A stretch of 64,000 bases of DNA, taken from assembly GCA_900553255.1 (NCBI GenBank), contig USCI01000002.1, positions 1-64,000 of the forward strand. Reading direction: 5' to 3'. The notes below the pieces were generated by a model. The model searched no databases. It was not told the origin of the DNA and saw nothing but the letters and a program-made list of their open reading frames with translations. Each line of letters opens with the position of its first letter. The first letter of the stretch is position 1. Of the stretch, positions 36,159 through 43,580 are shown piece after piece. The stretch comes from an uncultured Oscillospiraceae bacterium. Lineage in GTDB: Bacteria; Bacillota; Clostridia; Oscillospirales; Acutalibacteraceae. Position numbers and translations under genes: made by a program.

Positions 36159-37493
36159 TCAGCCGCCGGCGGGCGTCAGGGTGACCAACACCCCGTTGCC
36201 GGATTCCAGTTCAAGATGATAAAACCCGTTTTCATCCGGGAGGAGCGTGGTGGGCAAACCATACGGATAGGCGGTCACGGCCATGTCCCCGGTCAGTGAA
36301 AAGCGGACGCTCGCCGGCTTCTCCGTCTCCAGGTCCTCGGCATTGACCACGATCATCGCGCTGCCGCTGCCGTCCCTTTCCGCAAAGCAGCCGACGAGCA
36401 GCGGCGAGGCGGATTCCACCGCTTTCACCGCCGGCAGGCCGCCGTACTGCGGGGCAAATTCGAGATAGGACAGTTTCGCGGCGGTATATTTGGCGTCCTT
36501 CATGGTGTCCCGCGGCACCAGCGGTTCATTGACCGCAAACGCACCAAGGCTGCGATACCGGCACAGCACCTCCGACAGCGCAACCGCCTCGCGGTTGACC
36601 GGCTGGGCACGGTAATACAGTGGGGTGGGGCGGCCGTCATGGTCGAGATAGCCGTCCGCCTCCGGCACGCCGTAGCCCGCCTCATAGGTCCAGTAGAAAA
36701 ACCACGTTGCACCGAAAGCCATCGCGCAGTACAGCTGGAACCGCAGCGCAGCGGTTTCCACCGAACGCACATAGCCGGGCACGTTATTCAGACACTGCAG
36801 CACGATACACAGCTCCAGCCCGTGCTCCCGGGCCACCTCGCTCAGATCGCTCAGCCCCTGCATATAGCCGGGCAGGGTGATCTTTTTGCCATCCACCCAG
36901 TAAAACGGATAAATGTCCGCCGACAGCACCTCGGTGGGTACCGCCGCCACGAACCGCTCCAGATGTTCACGGTAGGTCATCGACGCCATATGCTCCCGGT
37001 TCCACGCCTCCCGCTGCTCATCGGTCAGGATCCATTCCGGATACCCGGCGAGCTGGTTGGGAGTGCCATAGTTGGGCAGCAGATTCGTCAGCGCGATATG
37101 GTCCGGCAGATGCTCCTTGAAGGCACGGGTGAGCTTTTCGCACTGCGGGAACATGGTGGCGTGAGGCTCGTCAAACAGCGCACTGCCGAGATAGTTCGGC
37201 ACATCCGCGAGCCCGTCGGTAAACTCCGCCATCCGCTCCCGGTAGTCCTCCGCCGGTTCAGCCGGATCCGGCCCGATGCGGTGGAAATACCGCTCGAACA
37301 GGATCACCTCGATGCCGTATTTCGCGCACCAGCGCAGCAGGTTGTCCCGCTGTTCCCGGCTTTCCCACGGGACGAACACCGCGTTCATGCCGGCGTCCGC
37401 CATCAGACGGACATCCTCCTCACAGTAGATCGACCGCGTGGAAACATAGCCGCCTATGCGCAGCTTCCGGGCACGTTTATGCTGTTTTTCCAT
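36159..37493 (-). CDS. DEP-motif TIM-barrel protein, cytoplasmic (glycosidase-like)
   Basis: A 444-residue protein with no signal peptide. A barrel covers about 15-330: GMNAVFVPWES, IEVILFERYF, YLGSALFDEPHATMFP, LTNLLPNYG, VLSADIYPFYW and YCAMAFGATWFFYWTYEAG. A beta domain follows (about 350-444). The G-x-x-x-x-DEP, LP-x-YG and D-x-YP positions are shared with the proteins at 57847, 59233 and 62313. The Asp-Glu pair is the likely catalytic or substrate-binding site. The ATG at 37493 has GAGGG at a normal distance; a GTG at 37508 overlapping the MurQ stop is possible. Last gene of the amino-sugar operon, so it may act on an amino-sugar oligosaccharide. Confidence 0.72.
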   Translation of the reverse strand: MEKQHKRARKLRIGGYVSTRSIYCEEDVRLMADAGMNAVFVPWESREQRDNLLRWCAKYGIEVILFERYFHRIGPDPAEPAEDYRERMAEFTDGLADVPNYLGSALFDEPHATMFPQCEKLTRAFKEHLPDHIALTNLLPNYGTPNQLAGYPEWILTDEQREAWNREHMASMTYREHLERFVAAVPTEVLSADIYPFYWVDGKKITLPGYMQGLSDLSEVAREHGLELCIVLQCLNNVPGYVRSVETAALRFQLYCAMAFGATWFFYWTYEAGYGVPEADGYLDHDGRPTPLYYRAQPVNREAVALSEVLCRYRSLGAFAVNEPLVPRDTMKDAKYTAAKLSYLEFAPQYGGLPAVKAVESASPLLVGCFAERDGSGSAMIVVNAEDLETEKPASVRFSLTGDMAVTAYPYGLPTTLLPDENGFYHLELESGNGVLVTLTPAGG

Positions 37494-37504
37494 TTCCTCA
37501 TCCC

Positions 37505-38425
37505 TCACTCTGTTTCTTTTGGCGTTTCCGGCGTCTGCCGGGCGTCGAGCAGCTGTGCGATATGGCCGCCGTGCTCCGCCAGCTGTGCCTTTGCCTGCTG
37601 TGGCGTACAGCCGGTCAGGCAGCAGACCAGCGCGGGTTTTAGCACAAACCCACAGGCCGCAAGCGTCTGCACCGCCTGCGCCTCTCCGACGCCGGTCAGC
37701 TCACACAGGATGCCCACACACCGGCGGCGGCTTTTTTCATTGAAGGCGGTAATCTCCACCATGCGGTTGCGGTACACCCGGCCGAGGCGGATCATCACGG
37801 CGGTGGACAGCATATTGAGCACCAGCTTGGCCGACGTCCCCGCCTTCATGCGGGTGGAGCCCTGGATGACCTCCGGCCCGGTGAGCAACACCGCCGCCGT
37901 GTCGGTTTCCCGCTCAAGCGGGGTATCCGGGTTATTGCACACGCCGACGGTATACGCGCCGGCACGCCGGGCCGCGCGCACCGCGGCAAGCACATACGGC
38001 GTGGTACCGCTGGCCGCGATGCCGACCACCACATCCTTTTCCCCGATGCCCCTTACCCGGATCTCCTGTTCGGCGGCAGCGGTATCGTCCTCGTCACCGA
38101 GCGCGGCATCCGGGATGGTTTCGTACCCACCGGGGATCACCGCCTGCACCATATCCGGCGGCACACCGTAGGTACAGGCGCATTCGCTTGCATCCAGCAC
38201 GCCGATGCGCCCGCTGGTGCCGGCGCCGAAATAGAACATCCGGCCGCCCCGGGCCAGCCGTTCGGCCGCCGCCTCCACGGCGGGAACCAGCGCTTCCAGG
38301 CACTTTTCCGCGGCTTCGGCGACCCGGCGGTCCTCCCGGTTGATTTTCTGCAGGATGGCCAGCGTGCCGCACCGGTCAATATCCTCGGTGTCCGGGTTGA
38401 CCTGTTCGGTCAGGGGAAGTGCCAT
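37505..38425 (-). CDS. murQ: N-acetylmuramic acid 6-phosphate etherase
   Basis: A 306-residue SIS-domain enzyme that cleaves the lactyl ether of MurNAc-6-phosphate to GlcNAc-6-phosphate and D-lactate. The family signature GAGTSGRIGVLDASE is at residues 67-81, with Glu81 at the catalytic position. ASGTTPYVLAA and IQGSTRMKAGTSAKLVLNMLSTA are further hallmarks. Length is typical. The ATG at 38425 has TAGGAGGG seven bases upstream. It lies ten bases after the kinase gene. Its presence shows that this operon handles peptidoglycan-derived amino sugars. No PTS permease is nearby; substrate phosphate must come from the kinase at 38436. Confidence 0.95.
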   Translation of the reverse strand: MALPLTEQVNPDTEDIDRCGTLAILQKINREDRRVAEAAEKCLEALVPAVEAAAERLARGGRMFYFGAGTSGRIGVLDASECACTYGVPPDMVQAVIPGGYETIPDAALGDEDDTAAAEQEIRVRGIGEKDVVVGIAASGTTPYVLAAVRAARRAGAYTVGVCNNPDTPLERETDTAAVLLTGPEVIQGSTRMKAGTSAKLVLNMLSTAVMIRLGRVYRNRMVEITAFNEKSRRRCVGILCELTGVGEAQAVQTLAACGFVLKPALVCCLTGCTPQQAKAQLAEHGGHIAQLLDARQTPETPKETE

Positions 38426-38435
38426 AAAATCCCTC

Positions 38436-39368
38436 CTACAGCGGAAAATCCATCCCGCGCAGCCGCTCCTCCGGCACGCCGTCGAGCAGCATCGCCGCAA
38501 TCACCGCACCGAACACCGGTGCCATCGTCATGCGCACCGGTCGGGTTTCGCTTTTTACAAAGCTGCGCAGGCGGCACAGCGCGTCATCGCTTTTCATCAG
38601 GATACCGCCGGCCACCACGGTCGGAAACGGCCCGTCAAAATCCTTCGCCGCGGTATCCAGCCAAAAGGCCAGCTCCCGCATATTCTCGTCCAGAATCGCC
38701 GAGGCGGCCGCATCGCCTTCCTGTGCCGCCCGGAACACCAGCGGTGCCAGGGACGCAATCCGGCGCTTGCCCTCCCGGTACAGGCCGGGCAGCGCTTCCT
38801 CGATGCCGCAGCCGAGCTCCGCTTCCAGCAGCGGCCGCAGAAGGGTCGGCTTCCCGCGGCCGTCAAACGCGCGCAGCGCCGCCATAACCGCGTCCCGGCC
38901 GATATCAAACCCGCCGCCCCTGCCGTCAAACAAAAAGCCCCAGCCGCCGATGCTGTGCAGCCGCCCGTTTGCCCGGGCGGTACAGGCGCAGCCGGTGCCG
39001 GAGATCAGCACGCAGCCATCCGCGCCGTAAAGGCCGCCGGCGAGCAGGCTCTGCCGGTCGTCGCCTCCCGCGGCAAGCGGCGTGGCCGGCAGGCGGTCCT
39101 GCAAAAGCTGACGGCAGGCGGCTGCGATCTTTTGGTCGGAACCGCCCGACAGGCCGGCAAACGCCGCCGCAACCGGCGGCAGGGCGCCGCCGGTTTGCTG
39201 CGCCAGCCCGTCCAGCAGCTCCCCGAGCAGTACGCCATAGGCCGGCACCCCTATATCCACCAGGTTGCCGGCCGGACCGAGCGCCCGGGCGGCTACCCGG
39301 CCGGTTTCGTCGCACAGCGCGGCGTCGGTTTTGGTACCGCCGCCGTCGATGCCGAGATAATATCGCAT
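38436..39368 (-). CDS. BadF/BadG-type N-acetylhexosamine kinase (GlcNAc/MurNAc kinase-like)
   Basis: A 310-residue ASKHA-fold sugar kinase. Phosphate 1 is YYLGIDGGGTKTDAALCD; phosphate 2 is VLISGTGCACTA followed by IGGWGFLFDGRGGGFDIGRDA; the adenosine loop is FPTVVAGGILMKSD. The family includes GlcNAc kinases and the clostridial MurK, which phosphorylates both GlcNAc and MurNAc. Being next to murQ and a hexosaminidase, this kinase probably makes MurNAc-6-phosphate and GlcNAc-6-phosphate from sugars imported by the upstream ABC system. AAAGGA precedes the ATG at 39368. Confidence 0.88.
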   Translation of the reverse strand: MRYYLGIDGGGTKTDAALCDETGRVAARALGPAGNLVDIGVPAYGVLLGELLDGLAQQTGGALPPVAAAFAGLSGGSDQKIAAACRQLLQDRLPATPLAAGGDDRQSLLAGGLYGADGCVLISGTGCACTARANGRLHSIGGWGFLFDGRGGGFDIGRDAVMAALRAFDGRGKPTLLRPLLEAELGCGIEEALPGLYREGKRRIASLAPLVFRAAQEGDAAASAILDENMRELAFWLDTAAKDFDGPFPTVVAGGILMKSDDALCRLRSFVKSETRPVRMTMAPVFGAVIAAMLLDGVPEERLRGMDFPL

Positions 39369-39381
39369 GTGTATCCGTCCT

Positions 39382-41040
39382 TTACGCCGGGTCTGCCGGC
39401 GGCTTCGTCAGCTGCTCCCGCATCCAGCCGAGGCATTCGAGATACACCGCAGCGAGCGGCGATTCCCGGTGTCCGCCTTCAGCGAACGGCCGCAGCGCCG
39501 CCATCGTTTCCTCCAGACGCGGCAGCATCGAAGCGTCCACCTTATCGGGATGCCCCCGGCGCGCCTTTTCCGCCGGCATATCCCCGTCAAGCGGGAAAAA
39601 GCAGCCGCCCAGCGGGGTGAAAATATCCAGACCGGCCGGCACGTCCGGCCCGAGCAGCAGCCGGGTGAGCTTCTGATGATACGCCTCGTCGTACACCCGG
39701 TCGCGGTAATCCCACAGCTTTTCGCCCATCATCGCAATGCCCGAGGGCAGCGACCAGGCAAAATGCGCCTGACCTTCCCAGGCACACAGGCAGGAGCCCT
39801 TGACCCGATACGCATATTCCGGCGGGCAGTCCGGCCGTTTGACCGGATTCCAGTCTGCGAGCTTTTCGCCGGTCATATACAGGTCGATATAGGTTTCCTC
39901 ATAAAAGCTGTTGAACAGGTCAAAGCCTTCCTCTGCGAACCGCTTCATGGTGCAGCCCTCAACCGGACCGCGCCCCGGCGCGGCGGTGCGCCACCAGAAG
40001 ATCAGCATATCCCGCGGCAGGTCGGGGGAGACCGCGATATCCACGTTGTCGTTGCTGAGGATCACCCGTTTGCCCATGCGGGCAAGGATGTCGTGGATGC
40101 GGCGGACAAAATAGTAAAAATACCCGGTAAAGCCCTTTTCCGAAAAGCCCTCCCGGCGGGCGAGCGCCTTGCAGCGCGCGCAGTGTTCCCAGTTCGCCCA
40201 GTAGCCCAGATCCCAGAACGCCAGCTCGTCGCCGCACAGCTGCATATACCCGCTGTCGAAAACGGTATATACCTCCTGATAGAGCTTTTCCGCGACGGCA
40301 TAGGTCTCCTCCGCGCCGACGCACACCGCCCATTTGCTCGGTTTGAAACCGCCCTCGTCGTCATCCACCTCACAGGCGAGCTGCGGCAGGGAATCGAGCA
40401 TATGGATCGCATGCCCGGGCAGGTCAAGATCCGGAATCGCTTCGATTCCCCAGAAAGCCGCGTATTCCACCAGCTCACGCATCTGTGCCTTGGTGTACTG
40501 CCGGAATTTGCCGCCGTTGAGCTCCGGCACCGCGTCGGAGTGCATGGCGTAATGCTGGGTATCGAGCAGGTGGAAGATCGCCTTATTCATTTTGGCGAGC
40601 GCCATCTGCCGCAGGGTATCCTTGATGCTCTGCGGCTCATGGTATTTGCGCGCGAGATCGATGAGCACGGCGCGGAATTCCGCATCCGGCCAGTCCTCCG
40701 CCTCGCAGCAGGGCAGGCCATACGCCTCCCCGCGCTTTTCGATGCCGTTATACAGCGTAACAGCGGCGTTGCGCGCACCGGCCTCGCTGCCGTAGGCGGC
40801 GGTGACGCCCTGCGGCGTAACGGTCAGGCGATACGCCTCCCCACGGAGCAGTGCGTCCGGCTCAAAGCGCAGCACCGCATCGTCCGGCGATACCGCGGCC
40901 GCGATGCCGCTGTCCTGTACGAGAGCGGCGAACACCGCCGCGCCCCGTTCTCCCGCCGCATCCCCGGCATACATGCGCAGCGCACGGGGCAGCGTGAAGA
41001 CACCCTCCTTTTGACGCAAAACCTTCGCTTCGATCATCAT
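39382..41040 (-). CDS. Beta-N-acetylhexosaminidase-like glycoside hydrolase, GH20 family
   Basis: A 552-residue cytoplasmic enzyme. An N-terminal alpha/beta domain (about 1-120; GSEAGARNAAVTLYNGI) leads to the barrel: FRAVLIDLARKYHEPQSIKDTLRQMALAKMN, EAIPDLDLPGHAIHML, then YMQLCGDELAFWD with Asp271-Glu272 as the catalytic pair of GH20. A late CLCAWEG keeps the Trp of the substrate pocket. It should release terminal GlcNAc from imported oligosaccharides by substrate-assisted catalysis. It is 43 bases after Yip1 and 13 before the kinase. AGGTGA precedes the ATG. Confidence 0.87.
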   Translation of the reverse strand: MMIEAKVLRQKEGVFTLPRALRMYAGDAAGERGAAVFAALVQDSGIAAAVSPDDAVLRFEPDALLRGEAYRLTVTPQGVTAAYGSEAGARNAAVTLYNGIEKRGEAYGLPCCEAEDWPDAEFRAVLIDLARKYHEPQSIKDTLRQMALAKMNKAIFHLLDTQHYAMHSDAVPELNGGKFRQYTKAQMRELVEYAAFWGIEAIPDLDLPGHAIHMLDSLPQLACEVDDDEGGFKPSKWAVCVGAEETYAVAEKLYQEVYTVFDSGYMQLCGDELAFWDLGYWANWEHCARCKALARREGFSEKGFTGYFYYFVRRIHDILARMGKRVILSNDNVDIAVSPDLPRDMLIFWWRTAAPGRGPVEGCTMKRFAEEGFDLFNSFYEETYIDLYMTGEKLADWNPVKRPDCPPEYAYRVKGSCLCAWEGQAHFAWSLPSGIAMMGEKLWDYRDRVYDEAYHQKLTRLLLGPDVPAGLDIFTPLGGCFFPLDGDMPAEKARRGHPDKVDASMLPRLEETMAALRPFAEGGHRESPLAAVYLECLGWMREQLTKPPADPA

Positions 41041-41083
41041 TCGTCACCTGATTTCCCTTTTATTCGGCCCGCCCTTCCGCCGT

Positions 41084-41701
41084 TTACAAACGGAAGCGGA
41101 TTTCCGTATACAGATCCTCAAAAAAGCCGATCACCTGCTGGAACAGGCTGAACAGCAGCACGCACACAAACAGGATGATTACCATGAAGGCCAGGGTCAG
41201 CAGGCAGCTCCACAGCACCTTGCCGATGGTGTATTCATGAATCACGCTGAGCGCGCCGAGCATCAGCAACACGCTGTACAGCATCCCGACCGCCACCACC
41301 CAGGTCATAAAGGTGCCCTCATCCTCGAGCAGCAGGTTGCTCATGAGTACCTCCAGGTAAACGCCGGCCACATACGGGATCAGCGCGACCGCCGAGACCA
41401 CCCAGATTTCCCGGAACCGCCCCTTGCCGTCGAGCAGGGTGGATACCGCCCAGTTACAGCCCACCCAAATGACAAACAGCCCGATGGTTTCCAGCAGGAT
41501 AAACCAGATGTTCATCTCCTGCGGATTGTCCCAGTTGAAGATGAACCCGGTCAGCTGCTGCTGCGCGACGCGCGCGAAGAAAAACAGCGCGAGGACGATC
41601 AGACTCGGCAGCAGCGGGAAAAAACGGCGCTCCCGGTAATCGTCAAAACCGCCCACCGGATGCACCAGCGGGGCAAACAGCCGCCTGATGTAGGTTTTCA
41701 T
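41084..41701 (-). CDS. YIP1-family integral membrane protein (region B copy)
   Basis: A 205-residue protein with about five helices. The N-terminal entry (RRLFAPLVHPVGGFDDYRERRF) parallels the Yip1 protein at 19888, followed by helices around residues 32-50, 65-85, 100-120, 130-155 and 168-192. The ATG at 41701 is chosen, with GATGAGG seven bases before; an ATG at 41713 would put the site too close. It follows the pair I MalG-like gene by 36 bases. The recurring association of Yip1 with these permeases argues for a shared membrane complex. Confidence 0.85.
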   Translation of the reverse strand: MKTYIRRLFAPLVHPVGGFDDYRERRFFPLLPSLIVLALFFFARVAQQQLTGFIFNWDNPQEMNIWFILLETIGLFVIWVGCNWAVSTLLDGKGRFREIWVVSAVALIPYVAGVYLEVLMSNLLLEDEGTFMTWVVAVGMLYSVLLMLGALSVIHEYTIGKVLWSCLLTLAFMVIILFVCVLLFSLFQQVIGFFEDLYTEIRFRL

Positions 41702-41737
41702 GCAGGGCCTCATCCTTTCACACGCCGAGGTTTGGCT

Positions 41738-42595
41738 TTATTCCTTGATACCCGCAAAGGCCATCGTTTTGACCACGTTGCTCTGGGTGATGATGAAAAA
41801 CACGATCGGGGGGATCAGCAGCAGCAGCGACGCCGCCGTGCCCATGCCGGCGCGCAGGGTCGCATCCACCGCGATGATTTCACTGATGGCGGTAGGCAGC
41901 TGCTTGAGGCTTTCGTCGAAAATCAGGTTGTTCGACGACGCGTTCCAGATGGCCTGGAAGGTGAAAATCGCGAGGGTCAGCCACGCCGGCTTGGCATTCG
42001 GAAACACCAGCTTGAACAGGATCGTCGGCTCGTTCGCCCCGTCGATGCGCGCCGCCTCGATGATCGAGAAGGGGATCGTCTCCATGAACTGCTTCATCAA
42101 AAACAGTCCCATCGACGAGCCGAGCGACGGCAGGATGATCGCCCAGATGGTGTTGAGCATACCGAAATTCGCCATGACGATATACTGCGGCACCGCCGTG
42201 GCGGTCGCCGGGAAGAGCAGCGAGGTGACGATGATCGCAAAATACGCATTTTTACCCGGAAAATCGTGCTTGGCGATCGGGTACGCCGCAAGCGAGGCGA
42301 CAATGATCTGGAAGAAGGTGGTCACCAGCGCGACGAACAGCGAGTTGAATATGTACCGCGAGAAGGGCACAAGCGAGTTCGCGGCGGTGGAAAACAGGTC
42401 GGTGAAGTTATCCAACGTAGGGTTGCGCACAAAAAATTTCGGCGGGAACAAAAAGATTTCCTCATACGGCTTGAACGCGCTCGAAATGGTATACACGAGC
42501 GGCATCGCCATGAACGCACCCATGATGATGAGCACGATATACACCACCACGTTGCCCCTGCGCGAACGGCTCAGCAGGCTCTTTTTCAGTTTCAT
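41738..42595 (-). CDS. Carbohydrate ABC transporter permease, MalG-like (pair I, region B)
   Basis: A 285-residue permease. IMGAFMAMPLVYTISSAFKPYEEIFLFPPKFFV aligns with the protein at 22174. The EAA loop reads EAARIDGANEPTILF. It is 33 bases after its MalF partner. Context with murQ, kinase and GH20 suggests that this channel carries GlcNAc- or MurNAc-containing oligosaccharides. Confidence 0.94.
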   Translation of the reverse strand: MKLKKSLLSRSRRGNVVVYIVLIIMGAFMAMPLVYTISSAFKPYEEIFLFPPKFFVRNPTLDNFTDLFSTAANSLVPFSRYIFNSLFVALVTTFFQIIVASLAAYPIAKHDFPGKNAYFAIIVTSLLFPATATAVPQYIVMANFGMLNTIWAIILPSLGSSMGLFLMKQFMETIPFSIIEAARIDGANEPTILFKLVFPNAKPAWLTLAIFTFQAIWNASSNNLIFDESLKQLPTAISEIIAVDATLRAGMGTAASLLLLIPPIVFFIITQSNVVKTMAFAGIKE

Positions 42596-42628
42596 GCCGT
42601 TATCAGCCCCTTTGGTATCGGTTCCGGG

Positions 42629-43543
42629 TCAGTGTCCCACCCTGGAGAGAATCTTATTGACCCCGCGTTTGGATACATACATCATAAAGAACAGAAAACA
42701 CGCAATCGCGCAGGCATAGCCCATCTCATACCGCGTAGTGCCGTAGTCGACCATATGGGTGACGATCGTCTCGCCCGCATACTCGGTACTGGGCTGGCCG
42801 GCAAGCGCAATCGATATGCTGCCCACCGTGAAGGAGGACACGATCTGCATCACCGCGCCGAACATCATCTGCGGCGCCATCTGCGGCAGGGTCACATACC
42901 ACAGCTCCTGGAACCGGTTGCGCACCCCGTCGATGCTCGCCGCCTCATACAGGGTGGTGTCCACCCCCTGCAGGCCGGCGATGAACGCCAGGAAACCGGT
43001 GCCGAGACTCATCCACAGCTGCACGATGATCAGCGAGGTCATGATATACCGCGTGTCCAGCAGCCAGGAAACCGGCGTCTGCATGATCCCCAGGTTGATC
43101 AGAAAACCGTTGAGCATGCCATACCGGTCCGGGCTGAGGATGAACTGCCAGACGGTGAACACGCTGCCCGAAAGCACCGGCGCATAAAACACCAGCGTCG
43201 CCACCGCACGCAGTGCAGGCTTGAGCTCATTGATCAGCCATGCGAAGAAAAAGCACATGAAATAGCTGATCGGACCGGTCACCAGCGCGAAGATCAGGGT
43301 GTTCTTCAGGGCGATGAGAAAAACATCGTCGTCCAGGAACATCCGCATATAGTTCTCCAGCCCGGTGAACGAGGCATTATGCAGCATATCGTAGTTGGTG
43401 AAGCTGAACCAGATGGCGATCGCCACCGGCAGCACGGTAAACAGCACAAACAGAATGGTGAAGGGCGCCAGCATCAGATAGCTGTATTTCGCCTGCCATA
43501 TCCGTCTGCCTAGACTTTCCCGGTAAGTTCCCGGCGCCGCCAT
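42629..43543 (-). CDS. Sugar ABC transporter permease, MalF-like (pair I, region B)
   Basis: A 304-residue permease with EAA loop EAASIDGVRNRFQELW and shared segments LWMSLGTGFLAFIAGLQGVDTTLYEA and SPDRYGMLNGF, matching 23088. The ATG at 43543 follows AAAAGGGG. It lies 37 bases after the giant binding-protein gene that supplies its substrate. Confidence 0.94.
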   Translation of the reverse strand: MAAPGTYRESLGRRIWQAKYSYLMLAPFTILFVLFTVLPVAIAIWFSFTNYDMLHNASFTGLENYMRMFLDDDVFLIALKNTLIFALVTGPISYFMCFFFAWLINELKPALRAVATLVFYAPVLSGSVFTVWQFILSPDRYGMLNGFLINLGIMQTPVSWLLDTRYIMTSLIIVQLWMSLGTGFLAFIAGLQGVDTTLYEAASIDGVRNRFQELWYVTLPQMAPQMMFGAVMQIVSSFTVGSISIALAGQPSTEYAGETIVTHMVDYGTTRYEMGYACAIACFLFFMMYVSKRGVNKILSRVGH

Positions 43544-43580
43544 GCGTCATCCGCCCCTTTTCTTACTACTTGAATCCGCC

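Noticed and set aside
41237..43513. Long plus-strand open frame opposite the permeases
   Set aside because: No domain, antisense to two permeases with clear EAA loops.
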